Positions 55,913 to 64,000 of a stretch of 64,000 bases of DNA are shown piece by piece (the stretch's first letter is position 1; the number at the start of each line of letters is the position of its first letter). Location of the stretch: the NCBI GenBank assembly GCA_013003715.1, contig JABDIN010000078.1, positions 23,053-87,052 on the forward strand. Direction: 5' to 3'. The notes below the pieces were generated by a model that worked only from the letters and a program-made list of their open reading frames with translations, searched no databases and was not told the origin of the DNA. Origin of the DNA: Desulfobacteraceae bacterium. GTDB lineage: Bacteria; Desulfobacterota; Desulfobacteria; Desulfobacterales; Desulfosarcinaceae. The translations under genes and the position numbers were made by a program.

Positions 55913-56701
55913 ATGGATATAGCATCACTGCTCAGGGATTTTGCGTTTTCCAAATATGAGTCGTCCGCCTATCTTGCCCTGCTGACACATCACCCCACGA
56001 ACGGTTCCCAATTGAGCAAGCGGTCGGGTATCGCCCGATCACGGATATACGATGTGCTCCGCGGCCTAATGGCCAAGGGGATAGTATTCGAGGTCGAACA
56101 CGGGCAATATGTGCCTTTACCTTTCGAGGAATTAAAAAAACGGTTGCGACATCGGTTTGAATCCAATCTGACCGTTCTGGAAGAAAAACTTCAATCCATG
56201 GCGGGTGATTCCGGTTACGAGTATCTCATGACCCTCAAAGGATATACGGAGGTCATTAAAAAGGCCGAGGATATCATCGGATCGGCCACCCATGAAATGT
56301 ATATCCGGTTGTTTCCGCGAACCTGGGAACGGCTGAAGGTTGCCATCAAGGCGGCGGTTTCACGGGGTGTGGGCGTTCGCATGGTATCCATGGGTGATAT
56401 TCCGCTGGCCTACGATATCCAGGTGAATCATCCGTTTGGAGAGCGTCTGATAAAAAAAATCGGTGGTGAATCCATCGACATCATCGTCGATAAGGCCGAA
56501 GCCATCGTGGGAATTTTCGAGACCGGGATCTCGGATGTCTCCCCGATCATCTGGACGCGCAATCGCTGGTTCGTTACCGCTAATCGTGACAGTGTCCGGC
56601 ACGATTTCTACCACTATTTTCTTGACAAAATCTACGAATGTAGCGAGCCCCTCACGGAAAGGGAAAAAAAGATCTACGAATTCATCAAGGCGGACGACTG
56701 A
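55913..56701 (+). CDS. TrmB-family transcriptional regulator
   Basis: A 262-residue regulator: an N-terminal TrmB winged helix (about 1-75, SKYESSAYLALLTHHPTNGSQLSKRSGIARSRIY split at the turn) followed by a coiled coil (about 75-100) and a TrmB C-terminal ligand domain (about 105-255). TrmB proteins usually control sugar or transporter genes. It follows aroG by 128 bases and lies a few kb from the liv operon; its target is not known. ATG 55913 has AGAGGA about 10 bases upstream; the frame opens at 55781. Confidence 0.86.
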   Translation: MDIASLLRDFAFSKYESSAYLALLTHHPTNGSQLSKRSGIARSRIYDVLRGLMAKGIVFEVEHGQYVPLPFEELKKRLRHRFESNLTVLEEKLQSMAGDSGYEYLMTLKGYTEVIKKAEDIIGSATHEMYIRLFPRTWERLKVAIKAAVSRGVGVRMVSMGDIPLAYDIQVNHPFGERLIKKIGGESIDIIVDKAEAIVGIFETGISDVSPIIWTRNRWFVTANRDSVRHDFYHYFLDKIYECSEPLTEREKKIYEFIKADD

Positions 56702-56736
56702 AAAATCAAGCCGCCTGCCGATCTAATGAAACATTA

Positions 56737-57060
56737 TCACTTTTGACAATCACAGGAGATGTTTCCGGCAAGAATCTCCTTCCAGTCTCCGACCACGTCA
56801 TGTGTCCAGCAATCATCCGCTCCGGCGGCCTCTCTCATCACCAGCGCAAGGATATAGGCCATTTCCTTAACCGTTGCACCGGCTTCCAACGCTCCCTTAA
56901 AATGTTTAAGCACGCAAGGTTTGGATCTGCCTTTGATGGATAAGGCAAAGCAAATGAATTGATAGGTTTTCTCGTCGATCATTCGTTGTTCACGGTAAAG
57001 ATCGTCCATGGCATCGAGCAGTTCAGCGAATTCAGGGAAAAATTCAGCTAACATTCTCAT
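56737..57060 (-). CDS. Carboxymuconolactone-decarboxylase/AhpD-like protein
   Basis: A 107-residue CMD-fold protein. The motif around KPCVLKHFKGALEAGA keeps one Cys and the His of the AhpD active site (ExxCxxCxxxH) but lacks the first Cys, so a disulfide-based peroxidase role is doubtful. The end is Cys-rich (SCDCQK). AAGGAG lies eight bases before ATG 57060. It is 32 bases downstream of the ornithine-cyclodeaminase-like gene and cotranscribed with it. Confidence 0.82.
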   Translation of the reverse strand: MRMLAEFFPEFAELLDAMDDLYREQRMIDEKTYQFICFALSIKGRSKPCVLKHFKGALEAGATVKEMAYILALVMREAAGADDCWTHDVVGDWKEILAGNISCDCQK

Positions 57061-57092
57061 AATGATCTCCTTTTTGATCTGAGGTTTGGCGC

Positions 57093-58100
57093 TCAAGGGC
57101 GGTTTACACGGATGCCTTCGAAATCAGTAACAATGCCGGCATCGGCTTTTTCTGCAGTCATGTAAAGATGGTGCGCCACGGCAATGTCCTCCACGGCCAG
57201 TCCCAATGACTTGAATACGGTGATATCCGATTCCGACCGGCGGCCCGGAATACGGTCTTCAATCAGTTCGCCGATCTCGCCGCGGATGTGCCCGGTGTCG
57301 ATGACACCCTCGTCTACGGGGATCAGAAAATCCCCGGATTCATTCATTACGGATTCCCTGCGGTCCACAAAAAGAAGGGATTTGCGAATGGCCTCACTGT
57401 CCAATTCCCGCGTGTGCGGCAGACAGGCTCCCACTGCATTTATGTGGGCACCCCCGGCAATTAAATGTCCGGGCAGGACAGGTTCCGGGGATGCCGTGGT
57501 GGTGCAGATCAGATCCGCTCCGGTGAGTGTGTTTTCGATGCTTTCAGGGGATACGATGTCGATATCGAATCGCTCCGCCGCCGTTTTGCTGAACTGCATG
57601 GCATTCACGGGGTTCCGGCTCCACACCCGCACCCGGTGTATGCCGCGCACCAGCAGCATGGCCTCCAGATGCGACCACGCCTGAGTCCCTGATCCGAGAA
57701 TGGCCAGGTCTGCGGCCGTCCCCCGGGCCAACAACCGTGTGGCCACTGCCGACACCGCCGCCGTACGAATGGTAGTTATGGCACTGGCGTCCACCAGGGC
57801 CAGGGGCAGACCATTATTCATTTCGAACAACAGGACACCGCCCTGGTGTGATTCGTATCTTGTGGTCTCATTGCCCGGAAATACGCTGATGACCTTAATC
57901 CCCATGACCTTCGGAACATCAAGGTAGGCGGGCATCATCCCCATAACATTCCGGGTTTCCGGTATCCGCATCACCGATCGCAAGGGCATGGCCGCCTTCC
58001 CACGTTCCAATTCACCTAAAACCGTTGACATGAGCCCGATGCAGGTTTCCATCGATATTAAGGTTGTGGCCAGCGATTGATTGATAATTCGAAAACGCAT
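57093..58100 (-). CDS. Ornithine cyclodeaminase/mu-crystallin family protein
   Basis: A 335-residue protein of the OCD/mu-crystallin/alanine-dehydrogenase family. The NAD(P) motif GSGTQAWSHLEA is near 130-140 and substrate residues lie in PLRSVMRIP and GIKVISVFPGN. Members are ornithine cyclodeaminase, ketimine reductase, N-methylalanine dehydrogenase or opine-type enzymes, so the substrate cannot be fixed. ATG 58100 has AGGGGTGA six bases ahead; the frame opens 12 codons earlier. An AhpD-like gene follows. Confidence 0.88.
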   Translation of the reverse strand: MRFRIINQSLATTLISMETCIGLMSTVLGELERGKAAMPLRSVMRIPETRNVMGMMPAYLDVPKVMGIKVISVFPGNETTRYESHQGGVLLFEMNNGLPLALVDASAITTIRTAAVSAVATRLLARGTAADLAILGSGTQAWSHLEAMLLVRGIHRVRVWSRNPVNAMQFSKTAAERFDIDIVSPESIENTLTGADLICTTTASPEPVLPGHLIAGGAHINAVGACLPHTRELDSEAIRKSLLFVDRRESVMNESGDFLIPVDEGVIDTGHIRGEIGELIEDRIPGRRSESDITVFKSLGLAVEDIAVAHHLYMTAEKADAGIVTDFEGIRVNRP

Positions 58101-58417
58101 TGATTCACCCCTACCGGTTTTTTTTGCTTTACTCACGCCGTACCGCGGGTAGTCGTTTTAAGGTGGGAATTATATCCAGCGCAGTTAAAAATACAAATAT
58201 GAAGGTAAAGGTAGGAAATTCAAGGCGTCCGGTCAACCGTAAAATACATTGCCGATGAGAACAATTGGGCCAAATAACCTGGGATACAGATCGTATTCAT
58301 CGAAATTGTGATGGTCATAAAATTCAATAATTGCCCCTGTTCAACACCAAGTGTCGCCCCTAATATGTTCATACGGGTGCAACAGGCAATAGACCATCAT
58401 CGGAAGGAGGCTTTCCA

Positions 58418-58747
58418 ATGAAACTTTTATTACCCCAGCATGAAATCTTCCGCATAGACGGTGATGCCAGGGGACTGGTCGTGAGATGCAAAAAGGGTAT
58501 GCTGTGGCTCACGCAGCCCGGGGACCACACGGACCACATCCTGAACCAAGGGGATCAAATCACTGTCGACCGGAAGGGGTGCATTGCGATCATGGCCCTC
58601 GACGATTCGCATTTTGATTTCGCTGATACCGAAAGCTCATTTCATGCCTCCTTATTCAACTTATCTTTGGGTTCGAAATTTATGCAAAACACGCGACCGG
58701 GCTTGCCCACCAGTGGTCTGATGGACCAGGAGTGCCCTGCGGGTTGA
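58418..58747 (+). CDS. DUF2917-type small protein
   Basis: A 109-residue protein, mostly beta strand, with the segment GMLWLTQPGDHTDHILNQGD typical of DUF2917 cupin-like proteins (split here at residues 27-46). AAGGAGG precedes the ATG. Function unknown. The N-terminal strand and DRKG...IAIMALDD pattern fit a small beta-barrel. Confidence 0.78.
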   Translation: MKLLLPQHEIFRIDGDARGLVVRCKKGMLWLTQPGDHTDHILNQGDQITVDRKGCIAIMALDDSHFDFADTESSFHASLFNLSLGSKFMQNTRPGLPTSGLMDQECPAG

Positions 58748-58867
58748 ATTGTAGATGATCCAAAGTCCTCGATTGAGTGAAATTGAAACTGGTGAACTGA
58801 ATTCTATCTTTTTTATGTCTTTGTTTTTAACAATTGAGAAAACAGACTGTATGCATTTCACTATTCC

Positions 58868-58915
58868 CCAATACACCATCTAACCATACAACCAATACAC
58901 CATTCAACCAACACG
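58868..58915. repeat. Two imperfect 24-base tandem units
   Basis: CCAATACACCAT starts at 58868 and again at 58892, each followed by similar sequence (CTAACCATACAA, TCAACCAACACG). It lies in the 483-base gap between the DUF2917 gene and the liv operon, which otherwise holds only the liv promoter and leader. Confidence 0.6.
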
Positions 58916-59003
58916 CCACTTAACCTATTTTGATTGCGGGTTAATATTACGGCAACCTGAGCATCCATGTGGAAACGAATTGGTGTTTCAAGTAAGCTGC
59001 CGA

Positions 59004-59032
59004 TTGACAGAAGGTTATTAATTTTCTAATAA
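59004..59032 (+). promoter_or_regulatory. Promoter of the liv operon
   Basis: TTGACA (59004-59009), a 17-base spacer and TAATAA (59027-59032). This gives a leader of about 190 bases before livK, with no other promoter closer. Confidence 0.75.
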
Positions 59033-59039
59033 TGATTCA

Positions 59040-59230
59040 TTTTATAAGGGCACCCCGCCCTTATGCTCTCCCCTGTAAAACCGGGACGTGGATACCGCAG
59101 CGAACGATGTCCACCGCGAAAAATGCGGGTGTTTTGCGCCGGCTCCTTAAAGTAGCTGGGCAATCCGAATGGGTCCCAACGATATGGCCGGAAATTGATT
59201 CACAGACCATCCAACGAAGGAGGGATTGAA
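59040..59230 (+). other. Long leader of livK with stable hairpin
   Basis: The leader starts with a perfect 8-pair hairpin (ATAAGGGC 59044-59051 with GCCCTTAT 59057-59064, 5-base loop) and contains further complementary segments (GTGGA/TCCAC; CCGC/GCGG). It ends with AAGGAGG before livK. No known riboswitch was recognised, and no T-run terminator is seen. Confidence 0.45.
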
Positions 59231-60517
59231 ATGGAAAAGAAAACTGTCACCAGAGCAGGTATGAATCGCAGGACCTTCTTGAAAGTATCGGGGGCCGCCG
59301 GACTCGGTGTTGCCTCAGCGACTTTTGGTGTTCCCTCATTGCTTCGTGCGGCGCCCAAGACCATTAAAATCGGTTCGATCCAACCCGTCACCGGCCCACT
59401 GGCCGTCATCGGGCAGGGTTCCCGCCTCGGTAATCAACTGGCCATCGACTATATCAATGCCAATGGCGGTATCAACTCCATGGGTGGCGCCAAGCTCGAA
59501 TTGGTGTTGGGAGACAGCGAAAGCAAGCCCGAAGTCGGACGGCAGGAGGCGGACCGGCTGATCAACGAAGGCGCCGTCGTGCTGGTAGGTCCGTTCCAGA
59601 GCGGTGTGGCCATGGCCATCGCCACATTGGCCGAGCAGCGGCAGGTGCCGTTCGTGATGGATGTGGCGGCCCTGGATGCCATCACCCAGAAGGGTTACGA
59701 ACATGTATTTCGTGTTTTCATCACCGCCGGCGGCCTGGTGGCCGGCGCTCTGAAATATTATAAAACGGTTACCGAAGCCGCCGGTGTTCATCCCAAACGT
59801 GCAGTGGTTACCAATACGGCCGATCCCTTCGGGAAAGGCATGTCGGGCGGTTTTCTGAAAATGCTGAAAGGCTCGGGCTTGCCGGTGGAGGTGGTGGAAC
59901 GGATCCAATACCCGCTGGGCATCCAGGATTTATCCGCCGAAGTCGCACGTATCAAGGCGGCCAAACCGGATATTATTTTCCCCATTTCCCGAATAGGCGA
60001 CAGCGTCATCCTGCTTCGGGAATTATACAAGCAACGGGTCGACCTCATGGGCATTTTCGGACCGGGATCACCAGGGTGGTATGAGCCGGAATTTGTTAAA
60101 GACATGGATAAACTCGCCTTCTACAGCATGACCAATGTGCCGTGGATCAATCCGGAGAGCCCATCATACCAGCGGGGCAACGCCGCCTTCCTGAAAGCCA
60201 GCGGAAAAAACCTGGATACCAACTCGGCCTATGCCTATACCGGCGCCCTGGTCATCGCCGATGCCCTTGAAAGAGCCGGCTCCACGAAGACAAAGGACAT
60301 CCTCAAATCACTCCGGGAGACAAATTACGCCGATCACCCAGTGGTGGGCGGGGCTATAAAATTTAATGACAAGGGAGACAATACCGGTGCCCTGACCGCT
60401 CTGGTGCAAATACAACCGGATCCGGATCTGCTCAAACGGGTGAGGATTGTATTGCCAAAAGACTTCGCCCAATCGGAAAACATTATTTTCCCGGCACCTC
60501 AACTCTGGGAAAGGTAA
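59231..60517 (+). CDS. livK: Branched-chain amino-acid-type binding protein, Tat-exported (LivK-like)
   Basis: A 428-residue periplasmic binding protein of the Leu/Ile/Val family. The signal is twin-arginine (RRTFLK at 13-18), then a mature part starting near TIKIGSIQPVTGPLAVIGQG, a typical family opening (kept within residues 39-58). Ligand is uncertain; family members bind branched amino acids, amides or aromatic acids. AAGGAGG lies before ATG 59231. Its stop overlaps the livH start by one base (TAATG). Confidence 0.92.
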   Translation: MEKKTVTRAGMNRRTFLKVSGAAGLGVASATFGVPSLLRAAPKTIKIGSIQPVTGPLAVIGQGSRLGNQLAIDYINANGGINSMGGAKLELVLGDSESKPEVGRQEADRLINEGAVVLVGPFQSGVAMAIATLAEQRQVPFVMDVAALDAITQKGYEHVFRVFITAGGLVAGALKYYKTVTEAAGVHPKRAVVTNTADPFGKGMSGGFLKMLKGSGLPVEVVERIQYPLGIQDLSAEVARIKAAKPDIIFPISRIGDSVILLRELYKQRVDLMGIFGPGSPGWYEPEFVKDMDKLAFYSMTNVPWINPESPSYQRGNAAFLKASGKNLDTNSAYAYTGALVIADALERAGSTKTKDILKSLRETNYADHPVVGGAIKFNDKGDNTGALTALVQIQPDPDLLKRVRIVLPKDFAQSENIIFPAPQLWER

Positions 60518-61284
60518 TGGGAATGGATTCGACCCTTGCGGTTCAACTGCTCATCCAGGGGGTGTTGCTGGGAGGGGTTTATGGCCTGATCGCCATCGGT
60601 CTCTCCCTTATATTCGGTGTGATGGGTATCATCAACTTTGCCCATGGCCAAATGATGGTCATGGGTATGTATATTTCCTATTGGATCTTCGTGTTATTGG
60701 GGATTGATCCCTACATTTCACTGGTGGCCGTTGCCGCGGCTATCTTTATACTGGGGTGGCTCATCCAATATACCGTGGTGAACCGTATACTCGATTATCC
60801 CGAAGCCATGCAGGTTCTGCCCCTGGTGTCCATCGGATTGATCCTGGAAAACGCAGCGTTGATGCTCTGGGGACCGGATCACCGCAGTCCGCAGACCGCC
60901 CTGGGCCTGGACAGCATGTGGGTGGGTCCCATCATGGTGGACACCTCCCGTTTGATCGCTTTCGTGCTGGCCATCATCATCACCTTCCTGATATTTATTT
61001 TCCTGAAAAAAAGTAATTTGGGCAAATGTATCCGTGCCGCATCGGACAACCGCACTGGTGCCGTTTTGGTGGGCATCGATGTGGATCGCATTTATAATAT
61101 GTCCTTTGCCATAGGGGCCGCCACCACCGGCGCGGCCGGTTGTCTGCTGGTGCCGCTCCTGCCCATATCCCCCCATATCGGTCATGACTTTACCCTCACG
61201 GCGTTTATCGTGGTAATTCTGGGGGGCATGGGGAATCTCTTGGGGGCGTTGGTGGGGGGGGTGATTCTAGGTGTTGCGGAATAG
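60517..61284 (+). CDS. livH: LivH-like permease, cut short by an in-frame TAG
   Basis: The first 255 residues form a LivH-family permease with six or seven membrane helices and the typical QGVLLGGVYGLIAIGLSLIFG start. The frame then meets TAG at 61282-61284, just after GVILGVAE. The code beyond continues in the same frame for 35 residues that match the usual LivH end (FRPQGLL) and finishes in a TGA that overlaps livM. So the intact gene would be 60517-61392. The truncated protein lacks the last helix. TAG is a normal stop for at least six genes here, so the codon is probably a nonsense mutation or a sequencing error, though readthrough cannot be excluded. Confidence 0.85.
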   Translation: MGMDSTLAVQLLIQGVLLGGVYGLIAIGLSLIFGVMGIINFAHGQMMVMGMYISYWIFVLLGIDPYISLVAVAAAIFILGWLIQYTVVNRILDYPEAMQVLPLVSIGLILENAALMLWGPDHRSPQTALGLDSMWVGPIMVDTSRLIAFVLAIIITFLIFIFLKKSNLGKCIRAASDNRTGAVLVGIDVDRIYNMSFAIGAATTGAAGCLLVPLLPISPHIGHDFTLTAFIVVILGGMGNLLGALVGGVILGVAE

Positions 61285-61392
61285 GTCTCTACACTGGTGC
61301 TGCCGGCCACATTGAAACACGTGGTCAGTTTTACGATTTTGATCGTTATCATTCTGTTTCGGCCACAGGGGCTTCTCGGGGGGAAAAAATGA
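61285..61392 (+). pseudogene. livH: Separated 3' end of livH
   Basis: In-frame continuation after the TAG: VSTLVLPATLKHVV, a hydrophobic helix, then LFRPQGLLGG and TGA. This is the conserved LivH C-terminus. Its TGA overlaps the livM ATG (ATGA), as expected for an originally coupled gene. Confidence 0.85.
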
Positions 61393-62363
61393 ACCGACTC
61401 CATCTGCTGCTGGTGCTGATACTGGCGGTTTTATCCGGGCTTCCCCTGGTGCTCAGCAAGTATACGCTGGGCATCTTCATCATGATTTTCTACTACGCCT
61501 ACCTGGGCCAATCCTGGAATGTACTCACCGGTTATACCGGCCATATCTCCCTGGGCCACGCGCTATACATCGGGATCGGCGCGTATACTTCCGTTTTTCT
61601 GGCTCAGCATTACGGACTGAGTCCCTGGGTGGGCATGTTTGCGGGAGGAATCCTCGCATCCCTGGTGGCCTTGATATTAGGATTCCTGGGTTTCCGCTTC
61701 GGGCTTCGCGGCGTCTATTTCGTAATCCTGACCATCGCCTTTGCCGAAATCACCCGCCTGGTGGTTTCCCACATCGAGGTATTGGGGTCCTTTTCCGGAA
61801 TTTTTCTGGACTTTGATCCTTCGTTCCGGAATTTTCAGTTTCGCGGCAATATACCTTATTATTATATCGCACTGACGATGATGGTACTTTCCCTTGCTGC
61901 GGTGCGGCTCATCGAAATATCCAAACTCGGCCGGTTCATGGTGGCCATACGGGAGGATGAGGACGCGGCCCAGGCCCTGGGGGTGAACACCTTTAAGTAC
62001 AACATGATCGCCATCGCCATCAGTGCCTTCATGACAGCCCTGGGCGGCTGTTTTTATGCCAACTACATTTTTTATCTTCACCCCGACTCCCTGTTCGGCA
62101 TGGGCCTCAGTATCGAATTGATCCTGCGTCCCATTGTCGGCGGCATGGGGACGTTGTTCGGTCCCATTCTGGGGTCATTCATTTTGACCCCCTTATCCGA
62201 GGTGTCCCGCGCGTATTTTTCCAAGGGCGGACTGGAAGGCATGCACCTGATCCTATACGGGATCATTACGATCCTGGTGGTTCTCTTTATGCCCAAAGGC
62301 ATAATCGTATACGTCCGGCAATGGCTGAAACCCCTGATTCCGGAACGTAAAGGAGACGATTAA
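61389..62363 (+). CDS. livM: LivM-like permease
   Basis: A 324-residue LivM-family permease with about eight to nine membrane helices. The family segment GYTGHISLGHALYIGIGAY lies near 49-67 and the EAA-like loop VAIREDEDAAQALGVN near 180-195. The start ATG overlaps the livH end, so translation depends on readthrough or re-initiation across the TAG in livH. livG follows six bases after its stop. Confidence 0.93.
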   Translation: MNRLHLLLVLILAVLSGLPLVLSKYTLGIFIMIFYYAYLGQSWNVLTGYTGHISLGHALYIGIGAYTSVFLAQHYGLSPWVGMFAGGILASLVALILGFLGFRFGLRGVYFVILTIAFAEITRLVVSHIEVLGSFSGIFLDFDPSFRNFQFRGNIPYYYIALTMMVLSLAAVRLIEISKLGRFMVAIREDEDAAQALGVNTFKYNMIAIAISAFMTALGGCFYANYIFYLHPDSLFGMGLSIELILRPIVGGMGTLFGPILGSFILTPLSEVSRAYFSKGGLEGMHLILYGIITILVVLFMPKGIIVYVRQWLKPLIPERKGDD

Positions 62364-62369
62364 ACGGAT

Positions 62370-63104
62370 ATGGCACTCCTGGAAATCAACAAATTGACCA
62401 AGGCATTCGGTGGCCTTACGGCGGTGGACGGCCTCTCTTTTGAAATCGCCGGGGGCGAGATACTGGGTTTGATCGGCCCCAACGGCGCCGGTAAAACCAC
62501 CGTGTTCAATTGCATCAGCGGATTCCTGCCCCCGGATTCCGGCGATGTGACATTTGAAGGCCGATCAATGGTTCAACGGCAGCCATTCTCAATCTGTAAA
62601 CGCGGGCTGGCACGGACCTTTCAGATCGTCAAACCGTTCCCGGCCATTTCGGTATTGGACAATGTGATGGTGGGGGCGCTTCTCCGCGAGCCTTCGGTGT
62701 CCATTGCGCAGGCTGAGGCGCTCAATATCATTGATTTTATGGGATTGAAAAAAATGACCCGCCAGGAAGCCCGGGGACTGCCGCTGCCCCTCCGAAAACG
62801 GCTGGAGCTGGCCCGTGCACTGGCCACAAAACCCAAACTGCTGCTGCTCGACGAGGTGATGGCCGGATTGAATCCCACCGAAGTGGACGAACTGATCGGC
62901 CTGATTCGTGAGATCAATGACCAGGGTGTCAGCATATTCATGATCGAGCATGTGATGCGGGGGGTGATGGCGTTGTCTCAACGCGTCATCGTCATCAACT
63001 ACGGCCAAAAAATTGCGGAAGGGTTGCCCTGCGACGTGGTTCTGGACAACGCCGTTATTGAGGCCTATCTGGGTAAGGAGTTTATCAGTGCTCAATGTAC
63101 GTGA
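62370..63104 (+). CDS. livG: LivG-like ABC ATPase
   Basis: A 244-residue ATPase with Walker A GPNGAGKTT near 36-44, a LivG-type signature (LPLPLRKRLELARAL, with LPL replacing the LSGG core seen in most ABC proteins), Walker B LLLLDEVMAGLN near 157 and the switch His in IEHVM near 192. It starts at ATG 62370 and overlaps livF by 17 bases. Confidence 0.93.
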   Translation: MALLEINKLTKAFGGLTAVDGLSFEIAGGEILGLIGPNGAGKTTVFNCISGFLPPDSGDVTFEGRSMVQRQPFSICKRGLARTFQIVKPFPAISVLDNVMVGALLREPSVSIAQAEALNIIDFMGLKKMTRQEARGLPLPLRKRLELARALATKPKLLLLDEVMAGLNPTEVDELIGLIREINDQGVSIFMIEHVMRGVMALSQRVIVINYGQKIAEGLPCDVVLDNAVIEAYLGKEFISAQCT

Positions 63105-63792
63105 CATCAATGTGTTTTACGGCGACATGCAAGCCCTGCGCGGGATAAGCCTCGAAGTAAAGAAAGGTGAGGTCGTTTCGGTTATCGGCTCCAATGGTGC
63201 CGGAAAATCCACCCTGCTTCGTGCCATATCCGGTATTTTACGCGCCAGGAACGGCACGATTTCCTTTAACGATCGTAATATCACCAACGCCCATTCCGCC
63301 GGGATTGTCGCCGCCGGAATCAGCCACGTGCCCGAAGGCCGTCAGGTGTTCCCCAACATGACCGTCAAGGAAAATCTGGAAATGGGTGCTCAATTTCCCC
63401 ACATGAAAAAAGCGGCAACGGCGACCATCGAGGAAGTTTATTCCTTTTTTCCCAGATTGAAGGAACGTCTGGGGCAAAACGCCGGAACACTCAGTGGCGG
63501 AGAGCAGCAGATGCTGGCCATGGGCAGGGGCCTCATGAGCCTTCCCCAGCTCATGATGCTGGATGAACCCTCCCTCGGATTGGCTCCGCTGCTCGTCAGC
63601 ACCATCTTCGAAATCATTGAGAAAATCAATCAGCTCGGCACGTCCATTCTGCTCATAGAACAAAACGTATTCCAGTCTCTTAAAATCTCCCACCGCGGAT
63701 ACGTTCTGGAAAACGGGACCATTGCCCTGAGCGGCACCGGCGAAGCGCTATTGGAGAATCCGCATATCCGAAAAACCTATCTCGGGCTGTAA
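63088..63792 (+). CDS. livF: LivF-like ABC ATPase
   Basis: A 234-residue ATPase with Walker A GSNGAGKST near 34-42, signature LSGGEQQMLAMGRGL near 135 and Walker B LMMLDEPSLGLAP near 155, ending in TYLGL as in other LivF proteins. GTG 63088 has AAGGAG seven bases ahead; the earlier frame start is inside livG. It overlaps livG by 17 bases and closes the operon. Confidence 0.93.
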   Translation: MLNVRDINVFYGDMQALRGISLEVKKGEVVSVIGSNGAGKSTLLRAISGILRARNGTISFNDRNITNAHSAGIVAAGISHVPEGRQVFPNMTVKENLEMGAQFPHMKKAATATIEEVYSFFPRLKERLGQNAGTLSGGEQQMLAMGRGLMSLPQLMMLDEPSLGLAPLLVSTIFEIIEKINQLGTSILLIEQNVFQSLKISHRGYVLENGTIALSGTGEALLENPHIRKTYLGL

Positions 63793-63863
63793 GCCTTTGT
63801 AATCCCTGGCTTTACATTCAACCGCCGTTGGTGATAATTCTTTACCAATATCTCTCCTCAGAA

Positions 63864-64000
63864 TCAGTTTTTCTCCGGAAATATGGCCAGGCTCGCCGAG
63901 GCAATGACCACGAGCACACTGCCGATGTTGTGGACGATGGCCGCCATGATGGGTGTAAGCCATCCCATACCGCCGGCCACCACTGCCGCGGCATTGAAAA
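63864..64000 (-). CDS. C-terminal end of a heavy-metal P-type ATPase (partial)
   Basis: The last 45 codons of a frame that runs off the window and ends in TGA at 63864-63866. It reads NAAAVVAGGMGWLTPIMAA and then HNIGSVLVVIASASLAIF, the signature of the last two membrane helices of P1B ATPases (HNxxSVxVVxNS). Metal specificity cannot be told. It is convergent with the liv operon. Confidence 0.9.
   Translation of the reverse strand, partial: FNAAAVVAGGMGWLTPIMAAIVHNIGSVLVVIASASLAIFPEKN

Noticed and set aside
59032..59229. Short protein frame in the liv leader
   Set aside because: It begins at the -10 box, has no ribosome site and overlaps the predicted RNA hairpin.
61282..61284. Pyrrolysine reading of the TAG in livH
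   Set aside because: TAG ends at least six other genes here and LivH is not a known pyrrolysine protein; no PYLIS-like element was recognised. Mutation or sequencing error is simpler.
1..64000. CRISPR array, tRNA or rRNA genes
   Set aside because: No regularly spaced repeats and no recognisable tRNA cloverleaf or rRNA sequence was found when reading the gaps; a tRNAscan or Rfam search could still find something I missed.

Overview
The window looks like chromosomal DNA of a Gram-negative anaerobe, most probably a sulfate-reducing deltaproteobacterium (Desulfobacterota, Desulfobacteraceae/Desulfosarcinaceae type). The indications are an octaheme c-type cytochrome, a DUF362 ferredoxin-like protein, many stand-alone zinc-ribbon and PAS/response-regulator proteins, Tat-exported binding proteins, an outer-membrane barrel protein and LolC/D-like export genes. 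This is inferred from gene content; there is no rRNA or other phylogenetic marker in the window. No tRNA, rRNA, CRISPR array, transposase or prophage was found, so it is mostly ordinary chromosome with several small accessory patches. Layout: 1-3.6 kb holds two dynamin-like GTPase genes (one cut by the window edge) and htpX. 3.9-11.5 kb holds a multi-S1-domain RNA-binding protein, thioredoxin reductase, cytochrome c', cytochrome b561, an SLC13-type anion transporter, a DUF362 protein and a YkgJ-like cysteine-cluster protein. 11.6-16.0 kb is a leftward cluster: zinc-ribbon/HEAT protein, class 1 isoprenoid enzyme, FtsX-like permease, LolD-like ATPase, outer-membrane barrel. 16.2-19.0 kb is an unrecognised 767-residue protein between two related repeat copies, the second of which is a palindromic, MITE-like element. 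19.2-25.9 kb carries a tRNA-dihydrouridine synthase, a FabH-like ketosynthase, a receiver/PPDK_N giant protein and glutamate dehydrogenase with a clear terminator. 26-34 kb is a string of small genes: a histone-H1-like protein, holin-like protein, response regulator, LEA/WHy lipoprotein, enolase-superfamily enzyme, Asp-rich protein, methionine aminopeptidase with SEC-C motif, a predicted small RNA and a tandem zinc-ribbon protein. 34-46 kb has a PAS protein with a histidine-to-tyrosine change in its H-box, an octaheme HAO-like cytochrome with a PAS-LuxR regulator, a Tat-exported peptide-type binding protein, a double-length UvrA and a PlsC-like acyltransferase. 46.5-54.4 kb contains a SIR2-like/zinc-ribbon membrane protein pair and a two-gene sensor kinase/hybrid kinase unit. 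54.4-64 kb contains a tyrosine-rich leader peptide and attenuator in front of DAHP synthase, a TrmB-type regulator, an ornithine-cyclodeaminase-like gene with a CMD/AhpD-like gene, and a complete livKHMGF transporter whose livH is interrupted by an in-frame TAG. The window ends in the C-terminus of a heavy-metal P-type ATPase. How genes work together: DAHP synthase is predicted to be controlled by tyrosine through ribosome stalling at the leader; the liv genes form one translationally coupled operon from a strong promoter with a long structured leader; the isoprenoid enzyme and ABC export genes overlap start-to-stop and are probably made together; the sensor kinase and hybrid kinase overlap by four bases and probably form one signalling unit. 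The items most worth following are the tyrosine attenuator, the amber codon in livH, the small RNA at about 33.6 kb, the isoprenoid-enzyme/ABC-exporter operon, and the repeat-flanked orphan gene.
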